NCBI GenBank assembly: GCA_037355855.1
Contig: CM074760.1
Location: forward strand, 7,246,501-7,310,500
Reading direction: 5' to 3'
Source: Pseudo-nitzschia pungens
Lineage: Eukaryota > Bacillariophyta > Bacillariophyceae > Bacillariales > Bacillariaceae
DNA length: 64,000 nt
Shown: piece by piece, positions 12,101 through 22,357 of the stretch
Layout: every line of letters begins with the position of its first letter
How positions within the stretch are numbered: position 1 is the stretch's first letter
Notes under the pieces: model-generated
What the model was told of the DNA's origin: nothing
Databases searched by the model: none
Seen by the model: the letters and a program-made list of their open reading frames with translations, nothing else
Position numbers and translations under genes: made by a program

Positions 12101-13784
12101 AGGAGAAGGAAAAGAGAATAGAACAGTCCGAATCTCTCATCGATTCCATTTGGAATTTTATGAAGGACGATACAGGCGAAAAGACAGGGGAAGATCTCTA
12201 TTCAAAGAATTTGATTCGACAGGCAGACAAATTGATTGCTGTAAGTAAATTAACGATGCGCATCGATATCCACGAATTTCATGTATTCTCTCATTTCTAT
12301 TTTTGCTTTTATAGGAGGCAAGCAGTAAGTCGACTGAGGTTGTGGGGGAGGAATTGCGGTATCTGAAGAAAGCTGTTGATCTAATGCGCCGTCGCAACCA
12401 AGACGATCTCGCGGCTGACCAGGCGGTAATCGAAGCCAACGAATGGGAACAGATTCAAAAAGGTCTTGAGAAAGAGGCCAAGCAAGCGAAAAAACGCCGG
12501 GAACACGAAGAACGCCTCGCCGCAGAAGCTCGTCAAAAAGCAAGATCCCTGAAGTCGGAACGACGGAAGGACGACAAACTTGCAGAGGAGGCACGGAAAG
12601 AAGAGAGAGTATTACAACAACAAAATAGAGCTATCAGCGAAGGTGAAATCAAACCTGGAAAAGACATGTTTGCTTTCTTTACTAACCCTTTTCAAGTCGG
12701 TGAAAGCGTCAACGATTCGGATTCTCCGGGAACAAGGAAAGAAGAAAATGCATTTTCATTTTTTGGCGGCGTCAATAATGATGTGGACAAGGATGTAAGC
12801 CCGCAAAATTCAATGACACAACCGGTAAAAGTCAAGAAAAAAGAGAGCTGGATAGATGCAGTTTTCGGATTTTTCGCCGGCGAGAAGGAAGAAGAAGAGA
12901 CGCCGGGACTAGGAACAATTACATTGGAGCCAGCGCCACGAAAGAGCGTCTTCGATTTGTTTGTTTCACCGGATTCAATCGAACCCGCGAGAGAAGCTGG
13001 CCGTGGAAGTATAACTATAGGCGAACCAGAGGATACTTCAATTTTTTCTTTCTTTGCTAAGTTTGGAATTTCGAAGAATAAACAGAAAGAGATAGATCCG
13101 GCGAGACTTAAGAAGGTGATGGATTACGAGAGCAAAGTTAGAGTTAGGCAGGAGAAACTCTCACGTTTAAAAGCTGGGCGGTCTCGAATTCTTGAAGAAA
13201 AAGACAAGAAAATGAGCCGAAAAGAAGCCAGGAAGTTGCAACGAGAGCTGGATGCTCTCGCTGCTGGCAATTTTACTGCGCCGACCCGATCGCCAAATGT
13301 CCCTCAACTTGCCAAGTGGACTCGAACTCCCGACGGCCGAATAACGGGTTGGATCAGTGACCCCGCTGGTGGACAGTACAAGATGGGATCGAAGATTACA
13401 ACTTCTCCCATAAGGGGAAAAATTGCAAAGCCAGGAATAACGGTCACTACTCTTTCTGGTAGCCAATATCGGCTGGGAATGACTGCTCCAAGAGATACTG
13501 TCGATTCAACTCCATCAACTCGCCAGGCTATGCCAAAACGAAATGCTCGAATAACGCCAATGGGATCATTTTTTGGTAGTTTGTTTGCCGACGAAAACAT
13601 ACCGAGTCTCGTAGAATGGACTCAGAACGAAGATGGCACAATCACAGGATTCGTGAACAACAAAGAGGGCTTCGAGGATGGTACTCAAATAACCACGTCT
13701 CCCGTTGCAAAGGGTGCCAGAAAGGGAATGGTGATCAAAACCCGAGGCGGTAGTGAGTACAAACTCATGAAGAAGAAGAAGTAA
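9147..13784 (+). CDS. Four-domain I29-like protein with long coiled coil, FxFF motifs and two ITTSP modules
   Basis: The start is the ATG at 9147, with leader MQFPTFFASALFVLAIAERY. Domain 1 (about 9410-9610) is long-loop with GDFDAVRY and LNEYGDCSPEEF. Domain 2 (9815-10005, YKEWCANNGK, LNQYADISPEEY), domain 3 (10140-10320, YITWCGEFGK, LNAYADLSPDEY) and domain 4 (10520-10670, YMNWCNYYEK, LNEYSDLPDEKY) are short-loop 'WC' types. A ~450-residue charged coiled coil follows, then a 74-bp intron (12241-12314, phase 0). After that come phenylalanine motifs (AFSFFGG, FGFFAG, SIFSFFAKFG). Two C-terminal modules (13300-13475 and 13600-13770) have ITG and ITTSP cores. Six frame breaks fall near 9262, 9790, 10010, 10400, 10607 and 10803, and none downstream of 10.81 kb. 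Expected length is about 1,520 residues. The function is unknown. Tandem inhibitor-like domains without a peptidase suggest a scaffold or multivalent inhibitor. Confidence 0.65.
10810..11232 (+). repeat. 141-bp coding tandem repeat in the coiled coil (about three copies)
   Basis: GAGGAACAAAGAAAACGAG recurs at 10810, 10951 and 11092, exactly 141 bp (47 codons) apart. The first two copies are nearly identical. The third drifts after about 11165. The unit encodes charged heptad-like helix (RAEEERLAEEAKL, ERIKQEAARVQQEK, NERMEKARR). 141 is a multiple of three, so copy-number change keeps the frame. Confidence 0.9.
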
Positions 13785-14881
13785 AAAATCAGATTTTCCT
13801 TTATTTTGAAAGGTGACTCTACCAGTTGCCTGTCTCCAATTCAACAATTTCTTGGTTTCGTTGTTTCGTGGCTGCATTAGTGCTTATCTTTCACCCGACG
13901 TGTTTGGATCAATAGAGCAGTGTGTTTCCAGCAAACACGTCATGATTCAAGGTCGAAACTACGAGACGGCTCGGGGCCTCACACATAATGATGGATAAGG
14001 GGCTGGGTAACATTTCGAAGAAGTGAAAGAAAGCCTTGGCAGAAACGAAGGCAATGAAAACCCTCTCAGATTGCAGGACTCGATCGACATGGAAACAAGC
14101 GAGTTTAAGTCCACAATAAGTATACAGTGCCCCTCAACAAGCCCCATAGAACAACTAATTCTGTGGCAAGTAGCATGACACGATATGACAGATGCTGGTG
14201 ATAAAATGACCTTCAAGATAGTTCCACTTCATGCGTTTTTAGTTAAAACTTACGTAGATCCCAACTATGAAAAGAAGAAAGGGATGTTGACCAAGATGGC
14301 ATTAGTTATGGTATGTCACTTTTAACATAGAAAGTAACTGAAGCTCTCAAGTGTTTGAGATAATTACACTTCGGGTACAAGCATAATTTTAGTACGGGGT
14401 ATGCAAGTTAGACCTACGGTACCTTTCCAGTGCGTACGAACAAGCAGGTAAAATCCTTACTTATCTACTTAGTCCAATCAATCCAATAGATCGGAAGCAA
14501 TCATCAATCTTGGTACGAATTCTGAGTCCTGTGAGTGACGTAAGAGATGATCCAACGCGCCTCTTGACGTTTCTCAACATGATTTGTCCTCTCGAGACAG
14601 AAAACCCCAAGAGATTGTGAAATACGGTAAACCTTACGCCAATCACACACGTAAAAAGAATAATCCTTCCAGTGTATGTTCATTCGCATTTCGGTAGGTA
14701 CAGGAATAATACTAGTACATGTGCAGAAGCCCATACACTTCAGTGGTGTGTTTTGTTGACATCGCAGTTCAAACAGACTCGGTTGAAAAGAAATAACCAT
14801 CCTACCACTTTCGTTGCAAATTGGTGACCGGAGGTTCACTCTGGAATAAAGGAAGCAACGCTCTAACCGTCCGATAAAGCA
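13785..14881. other. Intergenic, 1.1 kb
   Basis: No gene was supported. Short open frames at 14500-15060 on the minus strand overlap the next gene's leader in antisense and show no domain. A few GGTACC/CGGTAAACCTTACG pieces occur at 14415 and 14625. Confidence 0.45.
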
Positions 14882-17728
14882 ATGAGGATTTCATCTGCTG
14901 CAGTTGACGTCCTCGTCGCTCTTCTAGCTGCGAGTTCTGTCGCAGGACTGGTTCCCAATTCATACGGAAATAATGCGAAACTTGTGCAAAATGAGATACT
15001 ACCGACTTCGTCGACGGTTCTGTTCTCCAGCAGGTCTTCTGAATCTGGTTCCTCTCCAGCATTTCCCTTCACCGACACTCAAGTTAGATTTGCATACGAC
15101 GAATGGCGTTTGATTTACGGAAAAGGGGACTTCGATCCGGTTCGTTTCGAACAATTCAAAAGGAACCACAGAACATTGGTCCTCTCAAATTTGAAAGCTC
15201 GTGAAAAGGCAGCGCAAGATGGAAGACCCATGCCTCAATGGATGAGTTTGAACGAATATGGTGATTATTCGATGGAAGAATATGAAGCTATGCTGCGAGG
15301 AGAGAAACCTGTAGTAAAGAAGAATAGCAACACGGCATACTCTTCGCCGTCATCGGGTGCAGGTGAACAGTCAGTTCGTGCGACGCAGCAAGTTCTCCCT
15401 CAACAAGGGCGTGCAACCATGCGTATGCACGACGATTATGCTAAGAATTACAAGAATGGACAAGTCCGAGAATATCAGGATCAATATGGACGCACCATTC
15501 ATTCGACCCAAGCTTTGCAGCAAGGCGAAACGTTAGTAAGGACTGCATCACCACAAACATCTATCGCACCAAATATCAACAGCAACTATGCGAATAACAT
15601 TGATCAGGAGGTCGAACGGTCATCGGGAAAGCGAGGTACTCTTGTCATTCCGAAAGAAGAGGAGAATGATAGCCAGAGAGGAACGCAGGTTATCAGTTCG
15701 TCATCGGCTCCAAGAGGGACGCAGGTTATCAGTTCGTCATCGGCTCCAAGAGGGACGCAGGTTATTAGTTCGTCATCTGCTCCAAGAGAATTGCAGGCTA
15801 TCGGTTCCTCATCGGCTGTAAGAGGGACGCAGGTTATCAACTCTTCGTCGCCTGTCAATGGTATGCCGCCAATCAACGCCGCACCTTCTGTCAGAGGTAC
15901 CCAGGTTATTCAGCCGGTAAACGGAGCCAGTCCTGCACCGTATGGAACACAAGCGGTCGCGAAGTCATCCAATGGCAGTACGAATGGAAGTTATGGCACG
16001 CAAGTGATCCAAAAAAGTGGAGGTGGCAACGATGCACCAAAATCCTACGGTACTCAAGTCATCAGTTCTTCTAACAACGGAGAACCAGGCGTTCGCGGTA
16101 CGCAAGTGATTCAACGTGTGTCGGGGGCCGGCGACAACGCGAAGCAGTCGGTTGATGAAGGTCCGTCAGACGCAGGCAATCGTGGCACTCTCATCATTCC
16201 AAAGGGTGACAAAGACGGACAAAGTGCAGACAGCAATGACGAGGGTACCGGTACCATCAGGATTCGCAAGGAAGACAAAGAGTCTTGGGGAGACATTCTA
16301 GGCAAGATATTCGAGGATTCTGAGAAAAAAGAAAGCGAAAACGAGGATGATGATGAAGTCGGTAAACGAGGGACTCTGGTTATCAAGAGGTCAATCGAGC
16401 TTCCTGAAGCAAAGAAAAATCCTTTCAGCTTCTTCGGTTCCGGTGGTACGGAGAAAGAAGAGAAGAGTGAAGTTGCGGAAGAACCGACTCAAGAGGAGAA
16501 GCCATCTGGAATTAACTCTTTTTTCAATTTTGGTTCCAGTGAAACTCAAAAAGAAAAGAAGGTTGAAGTTGACATTGACGTTAAGGAAGAGCCTGCGCAG
16601 GAAGAGAAACCATCCGGTGGAAATTCGTTTTTCAACTTCGGTTCCGGCGGTAAGAAGAAAGAACCGGAAGTTGAAGCACAGGAAGAACCTGCAGCAGAGG
16701 AGAAAACACCTGGTGGGTTCTTCAACTTTTTGGCCCCCAAAGAGGACACTGTAAAGAACGAGATCGCAGAAGACATTGCTTCAGTGTTGGAGGAAAAAGC
16801 CGATACCGAAAGCGATGACAAAGCTGGCAGTAATATCTTCTCCTTTTTTGGTGGAAGTGTGAAAAAAGCCAATCCACGACCTGTTCGCACTACAATAACA
16901 TTACAACAAGACGCTGCGGATGCGAAGAAGGCACCGGACACGAAAACAAAGAGGAAAACGAAACTCATTCCCGAAAAGGAAAATGAGACTGGCATGCCGT
17001 CGATCTTATCGTTTTTCGGTGGCGCCAAGAAGGTTACCTCGGAGGAATCCGCTCGTGATCCGAATTCTCGCCCGACTCTGATAGTTAACAAACCCAAGAA
17101 AAGTTCAGGATGGTCTCCCTTTTCGACCAAAAAGAAGGACGATGAAGCCACCAAGAAAGCTCCCGCTCCTCCAAAAAATGTTAAGGTACGCGCATGAACA
17201 CAAGTTCCATATTGAATTCACGAGTTTTGCATACATTACTTCATCCTGTACCGAGCAAATTTTTAACACCTTGTCGCATTGATTTGTATTCCGTAGGATG
17301 ACGTAACAGCCAAGCGCATTGCCAGACAAAAGGAGGGTGTCGAACGGGCAGCCAAGAGAAAGGCCGAGGTGGCAAAGGAAAGGGAACAGAGACGACTGGA
17401 TATGGAGCAGAAGAGACTCGAAGCGACACGGCGGAGAGAGGCACAAGCAAAGGAGCGTGCAGCGAAAACGTCGCAGTCGGCGACGCCGGCCTCAACCAAA
17501 CCAAAGTCGAGCTCCCCCTTTCAGTTCATCGGTGCCATTGGCAAGCAGGCGGCACCACCCACACTGAAGAAGTGGAGACAGAACAGAGACGGAACGATCA
17601 CGGGCTTAATTTACGATTCCAAGAATTTCAAGGATGGCACGAGGATAACTACGTCGCCTATTCCAAAGGGTGCCACCAGCGGATCCGTCGTGAAAACCGC
17701 GGGAGGTTCCAAATACAATCTCGTATAG
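14882..17728 (+). CDS. Single-domain I29-like protein with RGTQVI repeats, FSFFG motifs and C-terminal ITTSP module
   Basis: This intact two-exon gene encodes 911 residues. The leader is MRISSAAVDVLVALLAASSV followed by AGLVPNS. One long-loop I29-like domain spans about residues 62-135: YDEWRLIYGKGDFDPVRFEQ, then LNEYGDYSMEEY. A disordered Ser-rich region carries about ten copies of R-G-T-[QL]-[VI]-I. Acidic stretches then alternate with NPFSFFGSGG, NSFFNFGSS, NSFFNFGSGG, NIFSFFGG and SILSFFGGAKK. The intron at 17186-17296 (GTACGC...CGTAG, 111 bp, phase 0) precedes a short basic coiled coil and the C-terminal module (LKKWRQNRDGTITG, ITTSPIPKGA, GGSKYNL). No frame breaks occur, which makes this the best reference for the family. 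The function is unknown. Confidence 0.8.
15677..15856 (+). repeat. 36-bp coding repeat, RGTQVISSSSAP unit
   Basis: Three nearly identical 36-bp units (15677, 15713, 15749) are followed by two diverged ones (15785, 15821). Further degenerate RGTQVI copies continue to about 16110. Each unit is 12 codons, so expansion keeps the frame. Confidence 0.85.
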
Positions 17729-18691
17729 AACAAAGTAAAAACGCTACAGCGTTGACAACGGATCAGATTCCCATTGCCGAATGAAAATTGCCCTCAAGTT
17801 TTCTCCGCGGCATGGAGATCCGTCTTCTTTTCTATTATAACAATAGTCGACCGTTTAAAAAGTTATCGAGATGCGCTTATTTTGACTATCACGTCAAACT
17901 TTCTCTCTTCTTCAATCAAAAGCAAATGCGCTTTCCATGAACCGTTCATTCGGCCTTTCCCAAAAGGCTGTGTCGCAGTGAACAAACATGCAGACCCGCT
18001 TTCACCAAGGTCGGCGTGGACTCCATGCCAAACATGTACGAGAATCAACCTTATTGACAGAGAGATCGCCCTCTCAAAGCACCTTTCCCAAAAGTCTGTG
18101 TCGCAGTGAACAAAATGCAGACCCCTTTTCACCAAGGTCGACTTGGAGTCTTTTTCAAACATGAATGATAATCAACTGCATTGACAGAGAGATCGCTTTC
18201 TCGAAGCACTGCTTCGGAATAGAAAATTTCGTGATCAACCGACCTACGCTTCGCCCCATTGACTGATCAGGTTGTATGTCGTACGACGTTCTTTCGGGCG
18301 TGATTCCACTGGAGGGGCTTCTGCTTGGCAAGCGGCTCTCCACAGAGACGCAAACAAACTCATTCCTGCTTCCAAAACCAGCCAGTTCAAAAGTCATGAA
18401 GCACCCTTGAAAATCAAGAAGAGCTCGCTGAACGGCATTCGATCGACTGATTATCGATTACAGTACATGTTACGCGTACACTCACTTTGAGACGAGGAAT
18501 AAAATCGCGACTTCCGTCGGGTTATCGGAGATATGTCAACGGAAGAAAACACAAAAAAGAGAAAAAGGTACAAAATAAAATTCATGATATTCTACATTCT
18601 ATTTATCTCCCTATTTTAACTACCCTACGTTAAAATTATTCCTCTTGTGTATAAATGCAGTGATCCTCCGAGGCTCGTGTATCTCTTGAAT
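17729..18691. other. Intergenic between convergent genes
   Basis: The gene to the left and the HSF gene to the right run toward each other. No coding region was supported. The main content is the ~128-bp direct repeat listed separately. Confidence 0.5.
17954..18210 (+). repeat. Direct tandem duplication, ~128-bp unit
   Basis: CCTTTCCCAAAAG starts at 17954 and again at 18082. Both copies continue with TGTGTCGCAGTGAACAAA, TGCAGACCC, TTTCACCAAGGTCG and TTGACAGAGAGATCGC, ending near CTC(A/G)AAGCAC. Small indels and substitutions separate the copies, so the duplication is not recent. Confidence 0.85.
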
Positions 18692-20751
18692 CTACGGTTG
18701 TGAACCATCGGCGGACATATTGTCGAATGACTTTCTCGATGCTGCTGCCATGGGCAGCTTTCTCTTCGTTTTGCGCGAAATCGCGACAGCAACGCCCTGA
18801 ACCGAAGTCCCGATTCGTTGGGCTTCCGCAATGCTAACCATTCCTAGCGGTAGTTGTGGTTTCGTGTTCGTGGCAGTCGGCACCTCCTGAGAGAGTGGGT
18901 TTTTGCCGTCCGTGCTCGCGTCTGGGGCTCGGCTGGCGGCCTTGTTGCGGCGCCCCTTTCCTCGGTTCGAGACCGGGAACCCATGACGAAAGGAGGGCGT
19001 CGTGGACGGCGATGGGGCAGACCCTGCTCGATTCTGCTGCGCTGCAATGCCTCGCAGGGCGCCTCGCCCGGATCGCACCTGAGGTGGAGTGTAGGTAAAC
19101 GATTGTTGCGGTTGTTGCTGCTGCCGGGGAATGTTGATGGAATCGGACGTTGGAACGCGGCAGAGCTGTAGTCTGGGATCCATGGTATAGGATCCATTTT
19201 GGGTCGAGTACGGATTGCCGGCGCTGAGAGCGGCCGCAGCTCTCATCCCGTAGACTCGTGCCTGAGAAAGTTCGTTGTACTGGGCATTTTGTCCCCAGAG
19301 AGCGGCAGCCGCCGCATCGGGCGAGAACGGCCAGTGCAGGGCTCCGTGACCGGCTTGTACCCTTGTATCGCTATCATATCGTGCGCGTTTTCCGGTATGC
19401 ATCGCTTGCTGTTTCTTGGCATCAGCATTTGCGGCAGAGGCAAGCATTGGCACCTGGAGCATCATTCGCTCTGTTTCGCCAGAACCGCGCCCGGGAGACA
19501 CAGTGTTTGGTGCCTTGCTGCTGTTGTCCTCTTCCGATCTCATATCGGTGGTAGGTCGCATTTTTACGCACAACTTTTGGGCTCCGCGTATGAATAACTA
19601 TAAAACCGGTTGACCGAAAAAACAAACGTTAGAAACGAGTAGCGATTCTGTAATCTTGGTCGAAATGATCCGACGCCATAGCAAAATGCACTTACGTTGT
19701 GGCGGTAAGCGCCGGCATTTGTCCCCTTCTTGATTTCTTCAAACCCCCATGCATCAATGTGGTACAAAAACGCGTCGATCGTTCCGCAAGCACTTCCATG
19801 TTCGTCCCTCAGATCCGAAAAATACTTGGGAAGGACGTGCCGCCGCATCGCGTTCCAGTTGTTTACCTTCCAAGATTCCCCGTCGGGGAGCCACTGAATT
19901 GCCGGTCCCTGTTCGTCCCTAGCCAAGTCCTTGTCCGCCAGTACGTGGTGTAATACCGTGGGAAAATGGGGAATGAGGACCTGAGCAATCGGGAGTGCCG
20001 CACCTGCTCCGATCTGGGCAGTGCTGTGTACCTTAGCAGAGTCCAAGAGTTCCTTGGTCGTTTCTCCCTTGGGCGTGGTCAGGACGGATGGTCCCATGTC
20101 TTTGGAATCGTACGAATGGGCGTGGTTTCCAGTGGTGGAAGTAGTCGTACTCTCACGATCGTTGGACGAATGGGAACTCGGACTAACGTGGCAAGCGTCG
20201 TCTCGCAGTTGCTTCTTTCTCTTTTTGAGAGGGACCGTAGAAGGCGATCCCCTCGATACGGAAGAAGACAGTGTTGGCATGACACCCCTCCGACCATCGC
20301 CGGGTCTACTGCTGTCCACTACCATCCCCTTCAGGTAGTGTTGTTGATGTTCCCGCTCTGCAGCTTTTGCCACCATCAGCAGAGCCGAAGCAGTGGCTTC
20401 ACGTTCGTCTTCGGTGGCAAGGGTGGCAATGCTCCGGGCATCTTCGGTGGTTGCAGCGGTAGCCGTCGATCGGTCCGTGGAGTCGGAACTCTTGTTGCTA
20501 GTAGCCAACCATTGAAGTCCTCCCTTGGATTTGACCACGGGTGTGACAATTCCGGACGCGTGGCCGCTGTACTGGAGTGCGGCGGGTGGTGACGTTCCAG
20601 AGAGTTGCTTCAATTGGCTGTCGCTCGTCTGCTGTCTCATAATGGCGGCTGCCGCGCTTCCGGCAACTCGGGGAGGGGTGTAAACGGAAGAGTTCACCAC
20701 TCCAGGAGACAAAGATGACGAGGACCCTTGTCCTTCTGGTCTGTGCGGCAT
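18692..20751 (-). CDS. Heat-shock-factor-type transcription factor
   Basis: Two exons, 20751-19696 and 19597-18692, encode 653 residues. The N-terminal ~250 residues are low-complexity Ser/Thr-rich. The HSF DNA-binding domain (about residues 255-375) begins HFPTVLHHVLADKDL, continues IQWLPDGESWKVNNW, and has the recognition-helix region VLPKYFSDL... with AYRHN. A 98-bp intron (GTAAGT...TATAG, phase 0) interrupts it. The acceptor at 19598 was chosen because it restores LFIRGAQKLCVKM, the expected end of the HSF domain; a nearer AG at 19574 would delete it. The C-terminal ~290 residues are Gln/Ser/Ala-rich, with a basic patch (RGKGRRNKAASR). No clear leucine-zipper oligomerisation region was seen. 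Nuclear DNA binding at heat-shock-type elements follows from the family; the targets are unknown. Confidence 0.85.
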
Positions 20752-22357
20752 GATCAATTCTTCGTTGAGGGACAGTATCGCTTTCTTTCGTTCTATTGTG
20801 GTTCAGAGCTGTTCAACAACGTATGCTCGAGTCTATCTCGCAGCAGGACTTAATATACAGATTCGAGTTATGATAACCTTCTGTTTATTATTTTTTGTCT
20901 CGGTACCAGACTTGTAGTCGAGATGGAATGAAAAAGATGGATGACACTAGTACAATAAACCTTACTGTGCTGTATGGCTACATTACTCGCAAGACTTTTC
21001 GGCTTCTCGCTTTCTGTTGTCAAAATGGTGCTTAGAGTGACTTAAGGACGGATGCTAGATTAACTTTTGCGATAACAGACTGACTAAAACTCAACTGACA
21101 AACACAACGCGCACCATAGGTGTCTCACAAGATCCAGTCGAGGTTGGTTTCCGTTGGGCGTTTTAAAAAGAAATATTATTACCGTTAAAGACAATCATTA
21201 TAAAAGTTTTTTGCTATGACGATTCGAAACGCGCGGGCGACAAGACTGAATGCTTGTCGGAATTGTAACGTCAGACATCGGTCGATCGGACCCCTTAAAT
21301 GTTTTGAATTCCCAGTCGTGCATGACGCAAGGGGATGGTGTGCTCGCTTTCTATTTTTTAGTTCCTATTCCGGAATCACACACGCCACCTTAGTGGGAAT
21401 AGTAAGATTCCTCGGTAGAGTGTGTCGTAGGTTAGAGGGTAATCCGAAAATAGACGGGAAGGCGCGTGGAACGTAGAGCCTGCAGCGTAGCGGTTGTCGG
21501 TTGATCTTGCCAAGTTGGATGGGATTTTGTGTCCCCCATGACACACTTTGTCAAATACAATAGCTAGTCGGAGTTGCTGACAGAGACGAACATTGTCTCT
21601 AGGACCATACAAAAATTGTCAAATCTTTTTTCGAAAAAAGTGAGACTTTTTTCGCACGACAACCCTCTCCGATTCCGCAGATAGCATGCGCCAAAGAAAA
21701 GCGAGAAGTATCAGTTTTGAAAGGAAAACAAAATCCCCAAGCTGCAGAACAGCAAACTGTCACCATCACTTGGGGTCAGCAGTAGGTTATCACGGCTTCA
21801 CGACTGTCACCCAAGAAAATTCCATACGGGAAACATATCTTTTTTTGGAACCCAGAAAAAATATAATTGCTAAGCTTTCCCGTCTCCATTAAACATTCCA
21901 CTCCACTCTAATCTCTACGGTACTAGCCCTAGCAACACTTTTTTTCATGAACCACATGCAATCATCTGATCAATAATTGCAGCCAATCTTTTTTGAATGG
22001 TTGTGCACCCAAGCTGCCCATGCCTTGTTGGTGATTTGCATGGCTATTTGCTGTCCGTTTAAGCTTCAAGATGTGTGAAGGAAGGGTGGACTGCACCTGT
22101 AGTAGTAGTGCCCTTCTTGCGTGCTTAACACTGCATTGACCTATTAGGACTATGTCAACAGCTGCACTGGGTCATTTTCCTACAAGTGCATTCTCATACC
22201 TGTTTGGGCTGTATTTTTTCTGCATTATGCTACTGTAGTCGTGGGAATTTCATCAAATCTGTATCAATAATTCCTATCCTCATCAGTATCATAGCACAAA
22301 CCTCAGGAGGGTATACACACATACCTCACAGAATATCGATGCAACTGCCCTCCGTGC
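20752..22357. other. Intergenic, 1.6 kb
   Basis: This lies upstream of the HSF gene and downstream of the SulP gene. Only short open frames without domains were found. A few poly-T/poly-A tracts occur around 21180-21210 and 21840-21960. Confidence 0.45.
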
